The notes beneath the pieces are model-generated. The model saw nothing but the letters and a program-made list of their open reading frames with translations. It made no database searches and was not told the origin of the DNA. From Lactobacillus sp. (lineage in GTDB: Bacteria; Bacillota; Bacilli; Lactobacillales; Lactobacillaceae): a DNA stretch of 64,000 bases. The stretch is from contig JAUMUC010000004.1 in NCBI GenBank assembly GCA_030530865.1, positions 1 to 64,000 of the forward strand, read 5' to 3'. Below are positions 1-6,793 of this stretch, piece by piece (the stretch's first letter is position 1; the number at the start of each line of letters is the position of its first letter). A program made the position numbers and the translations under genes.

Positions 1-55
1 GAACCAGCGCATGACGGTACCAAAAACCGTTGCCTTACCACTTGGCTATAGCCCA
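1..55 (-). tRNA. tRNA-Gln (anticodon TTG), 3' end outside window
   Basis: Read on the minus strand, the segment folds as a tRNA from its 5' end at 55: acceptor strand TGGGCTA, D arm GCC/GGC, anticodon stem ACGGT/ACCGT around loop TTTTGGT, variable loop CATGC, then the first part of the T arm. The anticodon TTG at 23-21 reads CAA (Gln). The 3' half of the T arm and the acceptor strand lie beyond position 1. It is probably the first gene of a tRNA unit running out of the window. Confidence 0.93.
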
Positions 56-93
56 AGCATCATTGAACTTTTACTTGTTGTTCAACGATTTAT

Positions 94-122
94 ATCTTAC
101 AAAATATTTGACCAAAGGTCAA
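94..122 (-). promoter_or_regulatory. Predicted promoter of tRNA-Gln
   Basis: On the minus strand, -35 TTGACC (122-117) and -10 TAAGAT (99-94) are 17 bases apart, about 40 bases upstream of the tRNA. A perfect palindrome TTGACC-AAA-GGTCAA (108-122) overlaps the -35 box; whether it binds anything is unknown. Confidence 0.7.
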
Positions 123-135
123 TCTTTTTTTGAAA

Positions 136-690
136 TTATCTCAGATTTTCTGCAGGCCAAGTATATCCTTTATATGTAAAACTGCTCCCGTCGTATGACA
201 ATTCAACTGTTGAGCAGTTCTTGAAGTGGGTAAATTTAGGATTTACTTTTTGGCTAATAAAACAATGTAGACTATCTCCATGACCGACTACTAGGATAGT
301 GTCATCTTTTTTTGCATTACTAGTAATTTCAAGCAAGGTCTTTTCAACTCGATCAGCTGCATGTTTTCTAGTTTCAACAGCTGGTGAAACTTTTAACCAT
401 GGCAATGGAAAAAGCCGCGATGAGCGGCCTTCCCAGTGACCATAGCTTCGCTCTTTCAAGCCCTTTAAACGTGTATATGGCATGTCAGTCAGCAATTCAA
501 GTGTGTCACTAGCACGCTCTTGCGTTGAACTGTAGGCTTGATCAAAGCTGATATTGTTCATTTGAAAATATTCTTGTAGTTTTTTAGCCTGTCTGATTCC
601 AAGTTCAGTTAGTGGTGAATCACAAACACCTTGAAGTCGTTTTTGACGGTTAAACCATGTTTGGCCATGGCGAACTAGAAAAATTCTCAC
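136..690 (-). CDS. Histidine phosphatase family protein (phosphoglycerate mutase-like)
   Basis: The 184-residue protein has the family signature R-H-G at residues 7-9, a Glu near residue 80 in the usual acid/base region and the second catalytic His in VGHGD at about 137. It is therefore a branch-2 phosphohydrolase-type enzyme acting through a phosphohistidine. The small size and missing mutase-specific features argue for a broad phosphatase rather than glycolytic Pgm; the substrate is unknown. The start is GTG at 690 with AGGAG 6 bases upstream. That ribosome site overlaps the stop codon of the upstream gene, so the two are likely translated from one mRNA. Confidence 0.85.
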   Translation of the reverse strand: MRIFLVRHGQTWFNRQKRLQGVCDSPLTELGIRQAKKLQEYFQMNNISFDQAYSSTQERASDTLELLTDMPYTRLKGLKERSYGHWEGRSSRLFPLPWLKVSPAVETRKHAADRVEKTLLEITSNAKKDDTILVVGHGDSLHCFISQKVNPKFTHFKNCSTVELSYDGSSFTYKGYTWPAENLR

Positions 691-699
691 ATTAAACTC

Positions 700-1758
700 C
701 TATGGCTTAAATCCTTTATTAACAGTCTTGTCTTTGACTAAAACAGTTGGCACGTTAATGAAGTGCATTGAATAAATGTTGCCAACGTGGGAAATACTAA
801 ATCCGAAGTAGTTCCATTGACCATCAGATTTACCGCCACGTTTATTCAAAAGATCACCAGCGTGGTACCATTCAGTGTAATTATCCTTGTTGCTAATACT
901 CTTAGCATCTTCACCATTTGACTTGTAGCCGAAGAGCATTTGCTTAAGACCAAAGTAAACTAACTTCTTAGCAACATTCATTGAGACAACGTGAGTCTTC
1001 TTTGGTAAAGCAAAACCAGCTAAATCTTCAATTGAATTATCAGAAATGATTAAGCCATTCTTTTTAGCTGCTTTCACAATACCAGAAACATTATGTTGTT
1101 GATCTTGAATAGTTGCCTTATCTGTTTGATATTGCTTAGCAACATCTAAAGCCAACTTTTGTGTACCCTTTGAGTACTTCCAAGCAGGTAATTTCAATTG
1201 TTTTCTAAATTGGTTCAATACTTTAAGAGCAAACTTAGCAAGAACTTCACGGTTTTTAGTAGAAAGCTTGTTCAAATCTACCTTAGTAGTTAAATCTTTT
1301 GCATTTTCATAATCGATTGAACTAGAAAATGTATTTTGCTTCATTCCGTCCATGTTAGCTTTAAGGAATGCATCGGTAGGTTTAGACAATAATTCAGCTA
1401 AAAAGACTTCATTAAGGGTATATCCTTTTGGTACTTTCATAGTTACCTTAGTCTTTTTAGGAACTTTAGCAATATTTACTGAATTAGCCTTGACATAAAG
1501 TGTCTTATTCTTAAGTTGCTTATAACGCTTACTAATTAGGTAAACAGTATATTTCTTTTTACCAATCTTTAAGCTAGTTTTCTTATCGTACCAATATGAT
1601 ACTCCCACATTAAGAGTACCTACTTTGACACCTTTGGCGTTGTAAATGTAGGTCTTTGCATTTTTAGCAGTCATCACACTAGTGTTGTTGGCAGCATGTG
1701 CCATTGGTGCAACACTTAGACCTAAAACGACTGTCATAAATAATATTAAGCGTTTCAT
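700..1758 (-). CDS. Secreted SEC10/PgrA surface-exclusion-like protein (CAP-type domain)
   Basis: I place the start at the internal ATG (1758), which has a G-rich ribosome site about 8 bases upstream. This gives 352 residues beginning with a signal peptide (MKRLILFMTVVLGLS, cleavage after AHA). Residues about 25-105 form a basic SH3/SLAP-like segment (short YxY and KGVKVG motifs) likely to bind the wall. The C-terminal half matches the SEC10/PgrA pattern of lactobacillus surface proteins: LNQFRKQL, H-N-V-S-G-I, MLFGYKS, TEWYHAGDLL and a final HFINV. These proteins are exported and CAP-related; no activity is established. It lies 9 bases ahead of the histidine phosphatase and probably shares its transcript. 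An upstream in-frame start (1791) lacks a ribosome site. Confidence 0.75.
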   Translation of the reverse strand: MKRLILFMTVVLGLSVAPMAHAANNTSVMTAKNAKTYIYNAKGVKVGTLNVGVSYWYDKKTSLKIGKKKYTVYLISKRYKQLKNKTLYVKANSVNIAKVPKKTKVTMKVPKGYTLNEVFLAELLSKPTDAFLKANMDGMKQNTFSSSIDYENAKDLTTKVDLNKLSTKNREVLAKFALKVLNQFRKQLKLPAWKYSKGTQKLALDVAKQYQTDKATIQDQQHNVSGIVKAAKKNGLIISDNSIEDLAGFALPKKTHVVSMNVAKKLVYFGLKQMLFGYKSNGEDAKSISNKDNYTEWYHAGDLLNKRGGKSDGQWNYFGFSISHVGNIYSMHFINVPTVLVKDKTVNKGFKP

Positions 1759-1800
1759 AACGTAACCCCCCCTTATGCTTAATTTTAGCAAAATTTGGCA

Positions 1801-1824
1801 AAAATAAAAGAGCCCGAAGGCTCT
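1801..1824 (-). terminator. Intrinsic terminator of apf
   Basis: The minus-strand hairpin AGAGCC-TTCG-GGCTCT is followed by TTTATTTT, just after the apf stop codon. There is no U-run on the plus side. Confidence 0.85.
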
Positions 1825-1826
1825 GA

Positions 1827-2564
1827 TTAATACCAGCCGTTTGCTAGCCAGAATGCTTTAGCAGCAGTCCAAGAACCGTATCTACTCTTAACGTATTGAT
1901 CAGCAACTTTTTCTTGGTTAGCAGCTGAGTAATCACCGTTTAAGTAAGAAGCACTTAATTGATATTTTCCAATATATTGTCCGTTTCTTGCACTATATGA
2001 GCCGCCACTTTCCTTGTTGGCAATCCAAGCCTTAGCACTAGCTTCTGATGAGCTAGAACTACTTGAAGTGTTGGTGGTAGTTGATTGGGAAGTGTTTGAG
2101 TTTGAGGTGGTAGTACTTGAGTTTAAGTTGGTTGAGTAAGCTGTGTAAGTTTGAGAAGTGTTTGAGTTTGAATTGTCAGTGGTTGTATTTTGAGTGGTAT
2201 TAGCACTAGTTGATGTTTGGTCCGCGGTAGCTAAACCAGTTGTATCATCATGCCAACCCTTAACTACATCGCTAGCTTTTACCCATTGTTTGTATCCTAG
2301 ATCATACCATTTGTTACCTTCGGCATCTTTAGCAGTCTTGATAACTTTCCAACTGGTATTTTCATCTAATGTTTGATTTGCTTTAGTTTCTTTTTCGTAA
2401 TCTTTGTAGACATTGATCTTGTCGTCCTTGTTAGCTTTAACAGTTACGACCTTAGTATCATTAGCAATCGTATCGGCATGAGTTGTGCCCCGAAGTCCAA
2501 CTACGGCAATGGCAGATGCTCCAGCTACGGCAATAACTTTTCCAAATAATTGTTTAATCTTCAA
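1827..2564 (-). CDS. apf: Aggregation-promoting-factor-like surface protein (Apf)
   Basis: The 245-residue exported protein has three parts. A signal peptide ends near residue 30 (THA-D). An SH3-like wall-binding segment spans roughly residues 35-105 and ends WVKASDVV. A long Ser/Thr/Asn-rich linker leads to a C-terminal domain of about 70 residues beginning AKAWIANKESGG and ending AKAFWLANGWY. That last domain is the hallmark of Apf proteins of the acidophilus group and resembles resuscitation/lysozyme-type domains. In that group Apf is linked to cell shape and aggregation. I choose TTG at 2564 because AAAGGAG sits 9 bases upstream; the ATG at 2600 has no ribosome site. The gene stands alone between its terminator and tRNA-Thr. 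Confidence 0.85.
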   Translation of the reverse strand: MKIKQLFGKVIAVAGASAIAVVGLRGTTHADTIANDTKVVTVKANKDDKINVYKDYEKETKANQTLDENTSWKVIKTAKDAEGNKWYDLGYKQWVKASDVVKGWHDDTTGLATADQTSTSANTTQNTTTDNSNSNTSQTYTAYSTNLNSSTTTSNSNTSQSTTTNTSSSSSSSEASAKAWIANKESGGSYSARNGQYIGKYQLSASYLNGDYSAANQEKVADQYVKSRYGSWTAAKAFWLANGWY

Positions 2565-2714
2565 AAAATCTCTCCTTTTGAAATCTAAAAAACATTTCAT
2601 CGCTTTTGCGATTGTCTATATAGTACGCCATGAAAGTTTCAGCCTAATAACAGGAAAATCACCAAACGGTTAAAGAAAAATTACGAAAAGGGGGCTGTGC
2701 TGTAATATTGTAAT

Positions 2715-2741
2715 AAAAAAGCCCTACTAAAAAGTAGGGCT
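2715..2741 (-). terminator. Intrinsic terminator of tRNA-Thr
   Basis: The minus-strand stem AGCCCTAC / GTAGGGCT with a 6-base loop is followed by six T, directly after the tRNA-Thr 3' end. Confidence 0.88.
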
Positions 2742-2747
2742 AACTAG

Positions 2748-2820
2748 TGCCAATTATTGGAATCGAACCAACGACCTTCTCTTTACGAGGGAGATGCTCT
2801 ACCGACTGAGCTAAATTGGC
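2748..2820 (-). tRNA. tRNA-Thr (anticodon CGT)
   Basis: The 73-base cloverleaf has acceptor stem GCCAATT/AATTGGC, D arm GCTC/GAGC, loop CTCGTAA with anticodon CGT, T arm GTTGG/CCAAT and discriminator A. CCA is not encoded. The pair next to the loop in the anticodon stem is C31-A39, a mismatch. Confidence 0.95.
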
Positions 2821-2833
2821 ATTTACCTCATTA

Positions 2834-2862
2834 AGTCTAGCAATTTTGAATTTTTCTTGCAA
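2834..2862 (-). promoter_or_regulatory. Predicted promoter of tRNA-Thr
   Basis: On the minus strand, -35 TTGCAA (2862-2857) and -10 TAGACT (2839-2834) are 17 bases apart, 14 bases before the tRNA. The -35 hexamer is self-complementary and doubles as the -35 of galE. Confidence 0.7.
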
Positions 2863-2886
2863 GACAAAAAAGACATATTTTAAAAT
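2857..2886 (+). promoter_or_regulatory. Predicted promoter of galE
   Basis: -35 TTGCAA (2857-2862) and -10 TAAAAT (2881-2886) are 18 bases apart, 33 bases before the galE ATG. The -35 is shared with the divergent tRNA-Thr promoter. Confidence 0.65.
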
Positions 2887-2919
2887 GAAGAAAGGGAGTA
2901 TCTAAGAAAGGAGAATTTC

Positions 2920-3894
2920 ATGAGGATATTAGTCGTAGGTGGAGCCGGTTATATCGGTTCACACGCTGTTCGTTGTCTACTAAACAACAAGCATGAGGTT
3001 GTTGTCCTAGATAACTTAGTTACAGGTCACCAAAAAGCTGTTGATCCAGCAGCTAAATTTTATTACGGTGATCTCTTAGATACATTTTTAGTTCAAGATA
3101 TATTAAGGAAAGAAAAAATTGATGCGGTCATGCACTTTGCTGCATACTCATTGGTACCTGAATCAGTTAAAAAGCCACTGAAATATTTCGAAAACAATGT
3201 CACTGGCATGATTTCCTTAATCAAGGCTATGCAAAGTGCGGGCGTTGACAACTTGATCTTTTCTTCAAGTGCAGCTACTTATGGTATGCCTAATGTCGCT
3301 AAAATCACTGAAGAAACTGAACAAAAGCCAATTAATCCGTACGGTGAGACCAAATTAATGATGGAACATATCATTAAATGGTCTGGTATTAAATATGTAG
3401 CCTTGCGTTACTTTAACGTCGGAGGATCTGCTGGAGATATCGGTGAAGATCATAATCCTGAAACGCACCTCATCCCCAATATCCTTTCTTCATTAAATAC
3501 TGGAAAAGAAATGACCATCTTCGGTGACGACTACGACACTAAAGACGGTACTAACGTGCGTGACTACGTTGAAGTTAACGACCTAGCAGACGCTCACTTA
3601 TTGGCCTTGGAATACTTGCTTAAGACAGGTAAATCCGATGCCTTTAACTTAGGTACTGCTAACGGCTATTCTAACCTAGAAATTGTTAAAGCTTGTGAAG
3701 AAGTCACTGGTATTAAAGTTAACTATCACATTGGACCAAGACGTGGTGGTGACCCAGACACTTTAATTGCTGATTCTACCAAGGCTCGTAGCGTTTTAGG
3801 ATGGAAGCCTCAACGCGAAAATGTTAAAGAAGTTATTAAATCTGCATGGGAATGGCACAAAAATCACTCATTTGGTTTTAATGATCACCGATAA
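2920..3894 (+). CDS. galE: UDP-glucose 4-epimerase
   Basis: The 324-residue protein is a short-chain dehydrogenase-type epimerase that interconverts UDP-glucose and UDP-galactose in the cytoplasm, feeding the Leloir pathway and surface glycans. The N-terminal NAD-binding motif G-G-A-G-Y-I-G is at residues 7-13, the catalytic Ser/Thr stretch is SSSAATYG at 115-122, and the Y-x3-K pair is Y141/K145. Length is normal for bacterial GalE. AAAGGAG lies 6 bases before the ATG. It is not in a gal operon here: a separate promoter and permease gene follow, so a role in polysaccharide precursors is plausible but inferred. Confidence 0.93.
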   Translation: MRILVVGGAGYIGSHAVRCLLNNKHEVVVLDNLVTGHQKAVDPAAKFYYGDLLDTFLVQDILRKEKIDAVMHFAAYSLVPESVKKPLKYFENNVTGMISLIKAMQSAGVDNLIFSSSAATYGMPNVAKITEETEQKPINPYGETKLMMEHIIKWSGIKYVALRYFNVGGSAGDIGEDHNPETHLIPNILSSLNTGKEMTIFGDDYDTKDGTNVRDYVEVNDLADAHLLALEYLLKTGKSDAFNLGTANGYSNLEIVKACEEVTGIKVNYHIGPRRGGDPDTLIADSTKARSVLGWKPQRENVKEVIKSAWEWHKNHSFGFNDHR

Positions 3895-3895
3895 C

Positions 3896-3904
3896 TGGTA
3901 TAAT
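3896..3904 (+). promoter_or_regulatory. Extended -10 promoter of the first permease
   Basis: TGG-TATAAT lies just after the galE stop, 32 bases before the permease ATG. No good -35 is visible. An inverted repeat TCCTGA / TCAGGA (3906-3925) spans the start region and touches the AGGAGG ribosome site. Confidence 0.55.
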
Positions 3905-3935
3905 TTCCTGAAAAGTAAGTCAGGAGGTAAGAACG

Positions 3936-5291
3936 ATGACTGAGAAATCAAAGCAGGGTGCAGGATTTGAACGTAGTTTAAGTAACACCCACATTCAATT
4001 AATTGCCCTCGGTGGTACAATTGGTACAGGTTTATTTTTAGGTGTTGGTAACAGTATTAAGTTATCAGGACCTAGCGTAATTATCACCTACGCAATTGTT
4101 GGTGTATTTATGTTCTTGTTAATGCGGGCGTTAGGTGAATTAATTTTATCTGACTTAACTAAGCATACATATGTTGACTTCATTAATAAGTATTTAGGTA
4201 AATCTACTGGTTTTGTGACTGGTTACTTATACTGGTTCAGTTGGCTCACAGTTGCCATGGCTGAATTAACAGCTGTCGGCATTTACTTTAAGTACTGGTT
4301 TCCATCGGTTAAGCCTTGGATTCCTGGGTTGATTGCGTTATTAGTATTATTAGCAATCAATGTGATGTCTGCCCGTTTCTTTGGTAACTTAGAATTCAGT
4401 TTTGCCATTATTAAAATTGTGACTGTTGTCGCATTCGTTTTATTAATTGTTGGCTTAATGTTAGCTGGCACTCATACAAAATTCGGTGAAATTTCATTCG
4501 CTAAGCTATTTGATGAAGGCGGGATGTTCGCTCACGGTACCGAAGGATTTTTAAAAGGATTCCAAATGGTAATCTTCGCCTTCATCGGCGTTGAAATGCT
4601 CGGTTTTACTGCCAGCGAAGCTAAAAACCCAGAAAAGACCTTGCCAAAGGCAATTAACGAAATGCCTGTAAGAATTTCACTCTTCTATGTTTTGGCAATT
4701 GTCGCAATTTTGATCACTGTTCCATGGACCCATGTTTCAACTAACGAAAGTCCATTCGTCCAAGCTTTGGAATCAACTGGAATTCACGGCACTGGTTCAA
4801 TTATCAACTTCGTAGTTTTATCAGCTGCAGTTTCCTCATTAAACAGTATGATTTACTCTTGTGGACGCTTGCTCTTCTCAATGACTTACAACAAGTCAGG
4901 TAAATGGAATGAAACTTTCGGTAAATTGTCTGGCCAAAAAGTACCTAAGAACGCTTTGGTATTTTCAGCAATTTTAATCGCCTTTACTCCATTAATCACC
5001 TTCGTTGTTGGTGACGCAGCCTTTAACTTTATTACTTCAACATCAACTAGCTTGTTCTTGATTATTTGGATTATTATGCTAGTTACTCATATCAAGTATC
5101 GTCAAAGTCTTAAGGAGCCTAAAGCCTTCAGACTTCCTGGATACCCTATTACTAGTTACTTGATGATCACCTTCTTTGCTTTGATCATCGTGTTATTACT
5201 AGTATTAGATGCATTCAGAATTCCAATGATTACAGCATTAATCGTTGTTGGAGTATTATTAATTATCGCTAAAGTATTCAAAAAAGCCTAG
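3936..5291 (+). CDS. Amino acid permease, APC superfamily (AAT type)
   Basis: The 451-residue integral membrane protein has about 12 hydrophobic segments. The N-terminal motif LIALGGTIGTGLFLG (about residues 24-38) is the substrate-binding first helix typical of amino acid/proton symporters of the AAT family. The central FAFIGVEMLGFTASEAKNP is the conserved helix-6 region. Substrate specificity cannot be read from sequence. It is very similar along its whole length to the next gene, so the pair is a tandem duplication. Its stop codon lies inside the terminator stem, and each copy has its own promoter and terminator, so they can be controlled separately. Confidence 0.88.
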   Translation: MTEKSKQGAGFERSLSNTHIQLIALGGTIGTGLFLGVGNSIKLSGPSVIITYAIVGVFMFLLMRALGELILSDLTKHTYVDFINKYLGKSTGFVTGYLYWFSWLTVAMAELTAVGIYFKYWFPSVKPWIPGLIALLVLLAINVMSARFFGNLEFSFAIIKIVTVVAFVLLIVGLMLAGTHTKFGEISFAKLFDEGGMFAHGTEGFLKGFQMVIFAFIGVEMLGFTASEAKNPEKTLPKAINEMPVRISLFYVLAIVAILITVPWTHVSTNESPFVQALESTGIHGTGSIINFVVLSAAVSSLNSMIYSCGRLLFSMTYNKSGKWNETFGKLSGQKVPKNALVFSAILIAFTPLITFVVGDAAFNFITSTSTSLFLIIWIIMLVTHIKYRQSLKEPKAFRLPGYPITSYLMITFFALIIVLLLVLDAFRIPMITALIVVGVLLIIAKVFKKA

Positions 5292-5309
5292 ATTTATCTA
5301 GGCTTTTTT
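5281..5309 (+). terminator. Intrinsic terminator of the first permease
   Basis: Stem AAGCCTAG / CTAGGCTT with loop ATTTAT is followed by a T-run. The stem includes the permease TAG stop codon. Confidence 0.88.
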
Positions 5310-5323
5310 ACTATCATAATCCT

Positions 5324-5352
5324 TTGATTGATTCTAAAAAGCTTGTTATAAT
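5324..5352 (+). promoter_or_regulatory. Promoter of the second permease
   Basis: -35 TTGATT (5324-5329) and a perfect extended -10 TGT-TATAAT (box 5347-5352) are 17 bases apart. It is followed by AAGGGAG and ATG at 5392. Confidence 0.8.
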
Positions 5353-5391
5353 TGTAAATTGTAACGAAACTGTAACAAAGGGAGCGAATAC

Positions 5392-6756
5392 ATGTCAGAG
5401 AATCAAAATAAAGGTGCAGGTTTTAAACGTACCTTAAGTAATACTCATATACAGTTGATAGCGCTCGGAGGAACAATCGGAACAGGATTGTTCTTAGGTG
5501 TTGGTAACAGTATCCAGTTATCAGGTCCAAGTGTCATTTTAACTTATGCAATCGTTGGGGCTTTCATGTTCCTATTGATGCGGGCCTTAGGTGAACTTGT
5601 GCTTTCTGATCTAAGTAAGCATACTTACGTTGATTTTATTAAAAAATATCTTGGTAACGGAACCGGATTTATTATGGGATACCTTTATTGGATCAGTTGG
5701 GTCTCATTAGGGATGGCTGAATTAACCGCTGTTGGGATCTACTTTAAATATTGGTTTCCATCGGTCAACACCTGGGTGCCAGGTTTGATTGCTTTAGCAG
5801 TTTTATTGATAATCAATATTATTTCTGCTAAATTTTTTGGAAATTTGGAATTTAGTTTTGCCATTATCAAAATCATCACTGTCCTAGCTTTCGTAGTTTT
5901 GATCGCTTGCTTGATGATTTTCCATGTCAAAACTGACTACACTAATATTTCTTTTGCAAAGCTTTTCCAAAACAATGGATTCTTCGCTAATGGACCAGTT
6001 GGCTTTTTACAAGGTTTCCAAATGGTAATCTTCGCCTTTATCGGGGTTGAAATGATTGGTTTTACTGCTAGTGAAGCCAAGGATCCTGACAAGACCTTGC
6101 CTAAAGCTATCAATGAAATGCCAGTCAGAATTTCATTATTCTACGTTTTAGCTATCATTGCCATTTTAGTAACAGTTCCATGGAACCATGTCTCAACAAG
6201 TGAGAGTCCATTTGTGCAAGCTTTAGAAGCAACTGGTATTCACGGTACCGGATCAATTATTAACTTTGTCGTTTTGTCAGCTGCTGTTTCTGCATTAAAC
6301 AGTTACATTTATTCATGTGGCCGTTTATTATTCTCAATGACTTATAAAGGCAAAGGTAAATGGAACCAAGCTTTTGGTAAGTTATCAAAGCAACAAGTTC
6401 CAAGAAATGCTTTAATTTTCTCAGCATTTTTAATTGTGCTAACTCCCCTAATTACTTTCTTGGTTGGGGATAAAGCTTTTAATTTCATTGCTTCAACTTC
6501 AACTAGTATGTTCTTAATCATTTGGATTTTAATGATTTTGACTCACATGAAGTATCGGAAGCAAACTCCAGCAAATGAATTACCTAAATTTAGATTACCT
6601 GCTTATCCATTGTTAGACTACTTGATGATTCTTTTCTTTATTGCAATCATTGTGTTACTACTAATTTTGGAAAGCTTCAGAATTCCAATGATTACTGCAT
6701 TAGCAATTACCTTTATCTTGCTAACAATTTCAAAATTCTATAAACAAATGGATTAA
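5392..6756 (+). CDS. Amino acid permease, APC superfamily (paralogue of the preceding gene)
   Basis: The 454-residue, roughly 12-helix permease is nearly collinear with the gene at 3936. The first helix LIALGGTIGTGLFLG and the helix-6 block FAFIGVEMIGFTASEAKDP are almost identical. Differences concentrate in the loop after helix 5 (about residues 185-200) and at the C-terminus, which is where duplicates often diverge in specificity. It is likely an amino acid/proton symporter of the cytoplasmic membrane; the substrate is unknown. It has a strong promoter of its own and ends at a bidirectional terminator shared with the convergent MMPL gene. Confidence 0.88.
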   Translation: MSENQNKGAGFKRTLSNTHIQLIALGGTIGTGLFLGVGNSIQLSGPSVILTYAIVGAFMFLLMRALGELVLSDLSKHTYVDFIKKYLGNGTGFIMGYLYWISWVSLGMAELTAVGIYFKYWFPSVNTWVPGLIALAVLLIINIISAKFFGNLEFSFAIIKIITVLAFVVLIACLMIFHVKTDYTNISFAKLFQNNGFFANGPVGFLQGFQMVIFAFIGVEMIGFTASEAKDPDKTLPKAINEMPVRISLFYVLAIIAILVTVPWNHVSTSESPFVQALEATGIHGTGSIINFVVLSAAVSALNSYIYSCGRLLFSMTYKGKGKWNQAFGKLSKQQVPRNALIFSAFLIVLTPLITFLVGDKAFNFIASTSTSMFLIIWILMILTHMKYRKQTPANELPKFRLPAYPLLDYLMILFFIAIIVLLLILESFRIPMITALAITFILLTISKFYKQMD

Positions 6757-6763
6757 GCATAAT

Positions 6764-6790
6764 AAAAAAGACGCCAAAGGCGTCTTTTTT
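6764..6790. terminator. Bidirectional terminator (permease / MMPL exporter)
   Basis: Stem GACGCC-AAA-GGCGTC is flanked by six A and six T, so it works on both strands between convergent genes. Confidence 0.9.
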
Positions 6791-6793
6791 AGT

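Noticed and set aside
3906..3925. Hairpin TCCTGA/TCAGGA as an RBS-blocking riboregulator of the first permease
   Set aside because: With the extended -10 at 3899-3904, transcription would start at about 3911, inside or after the 5' arm, so the RNA would not carry the full stem.
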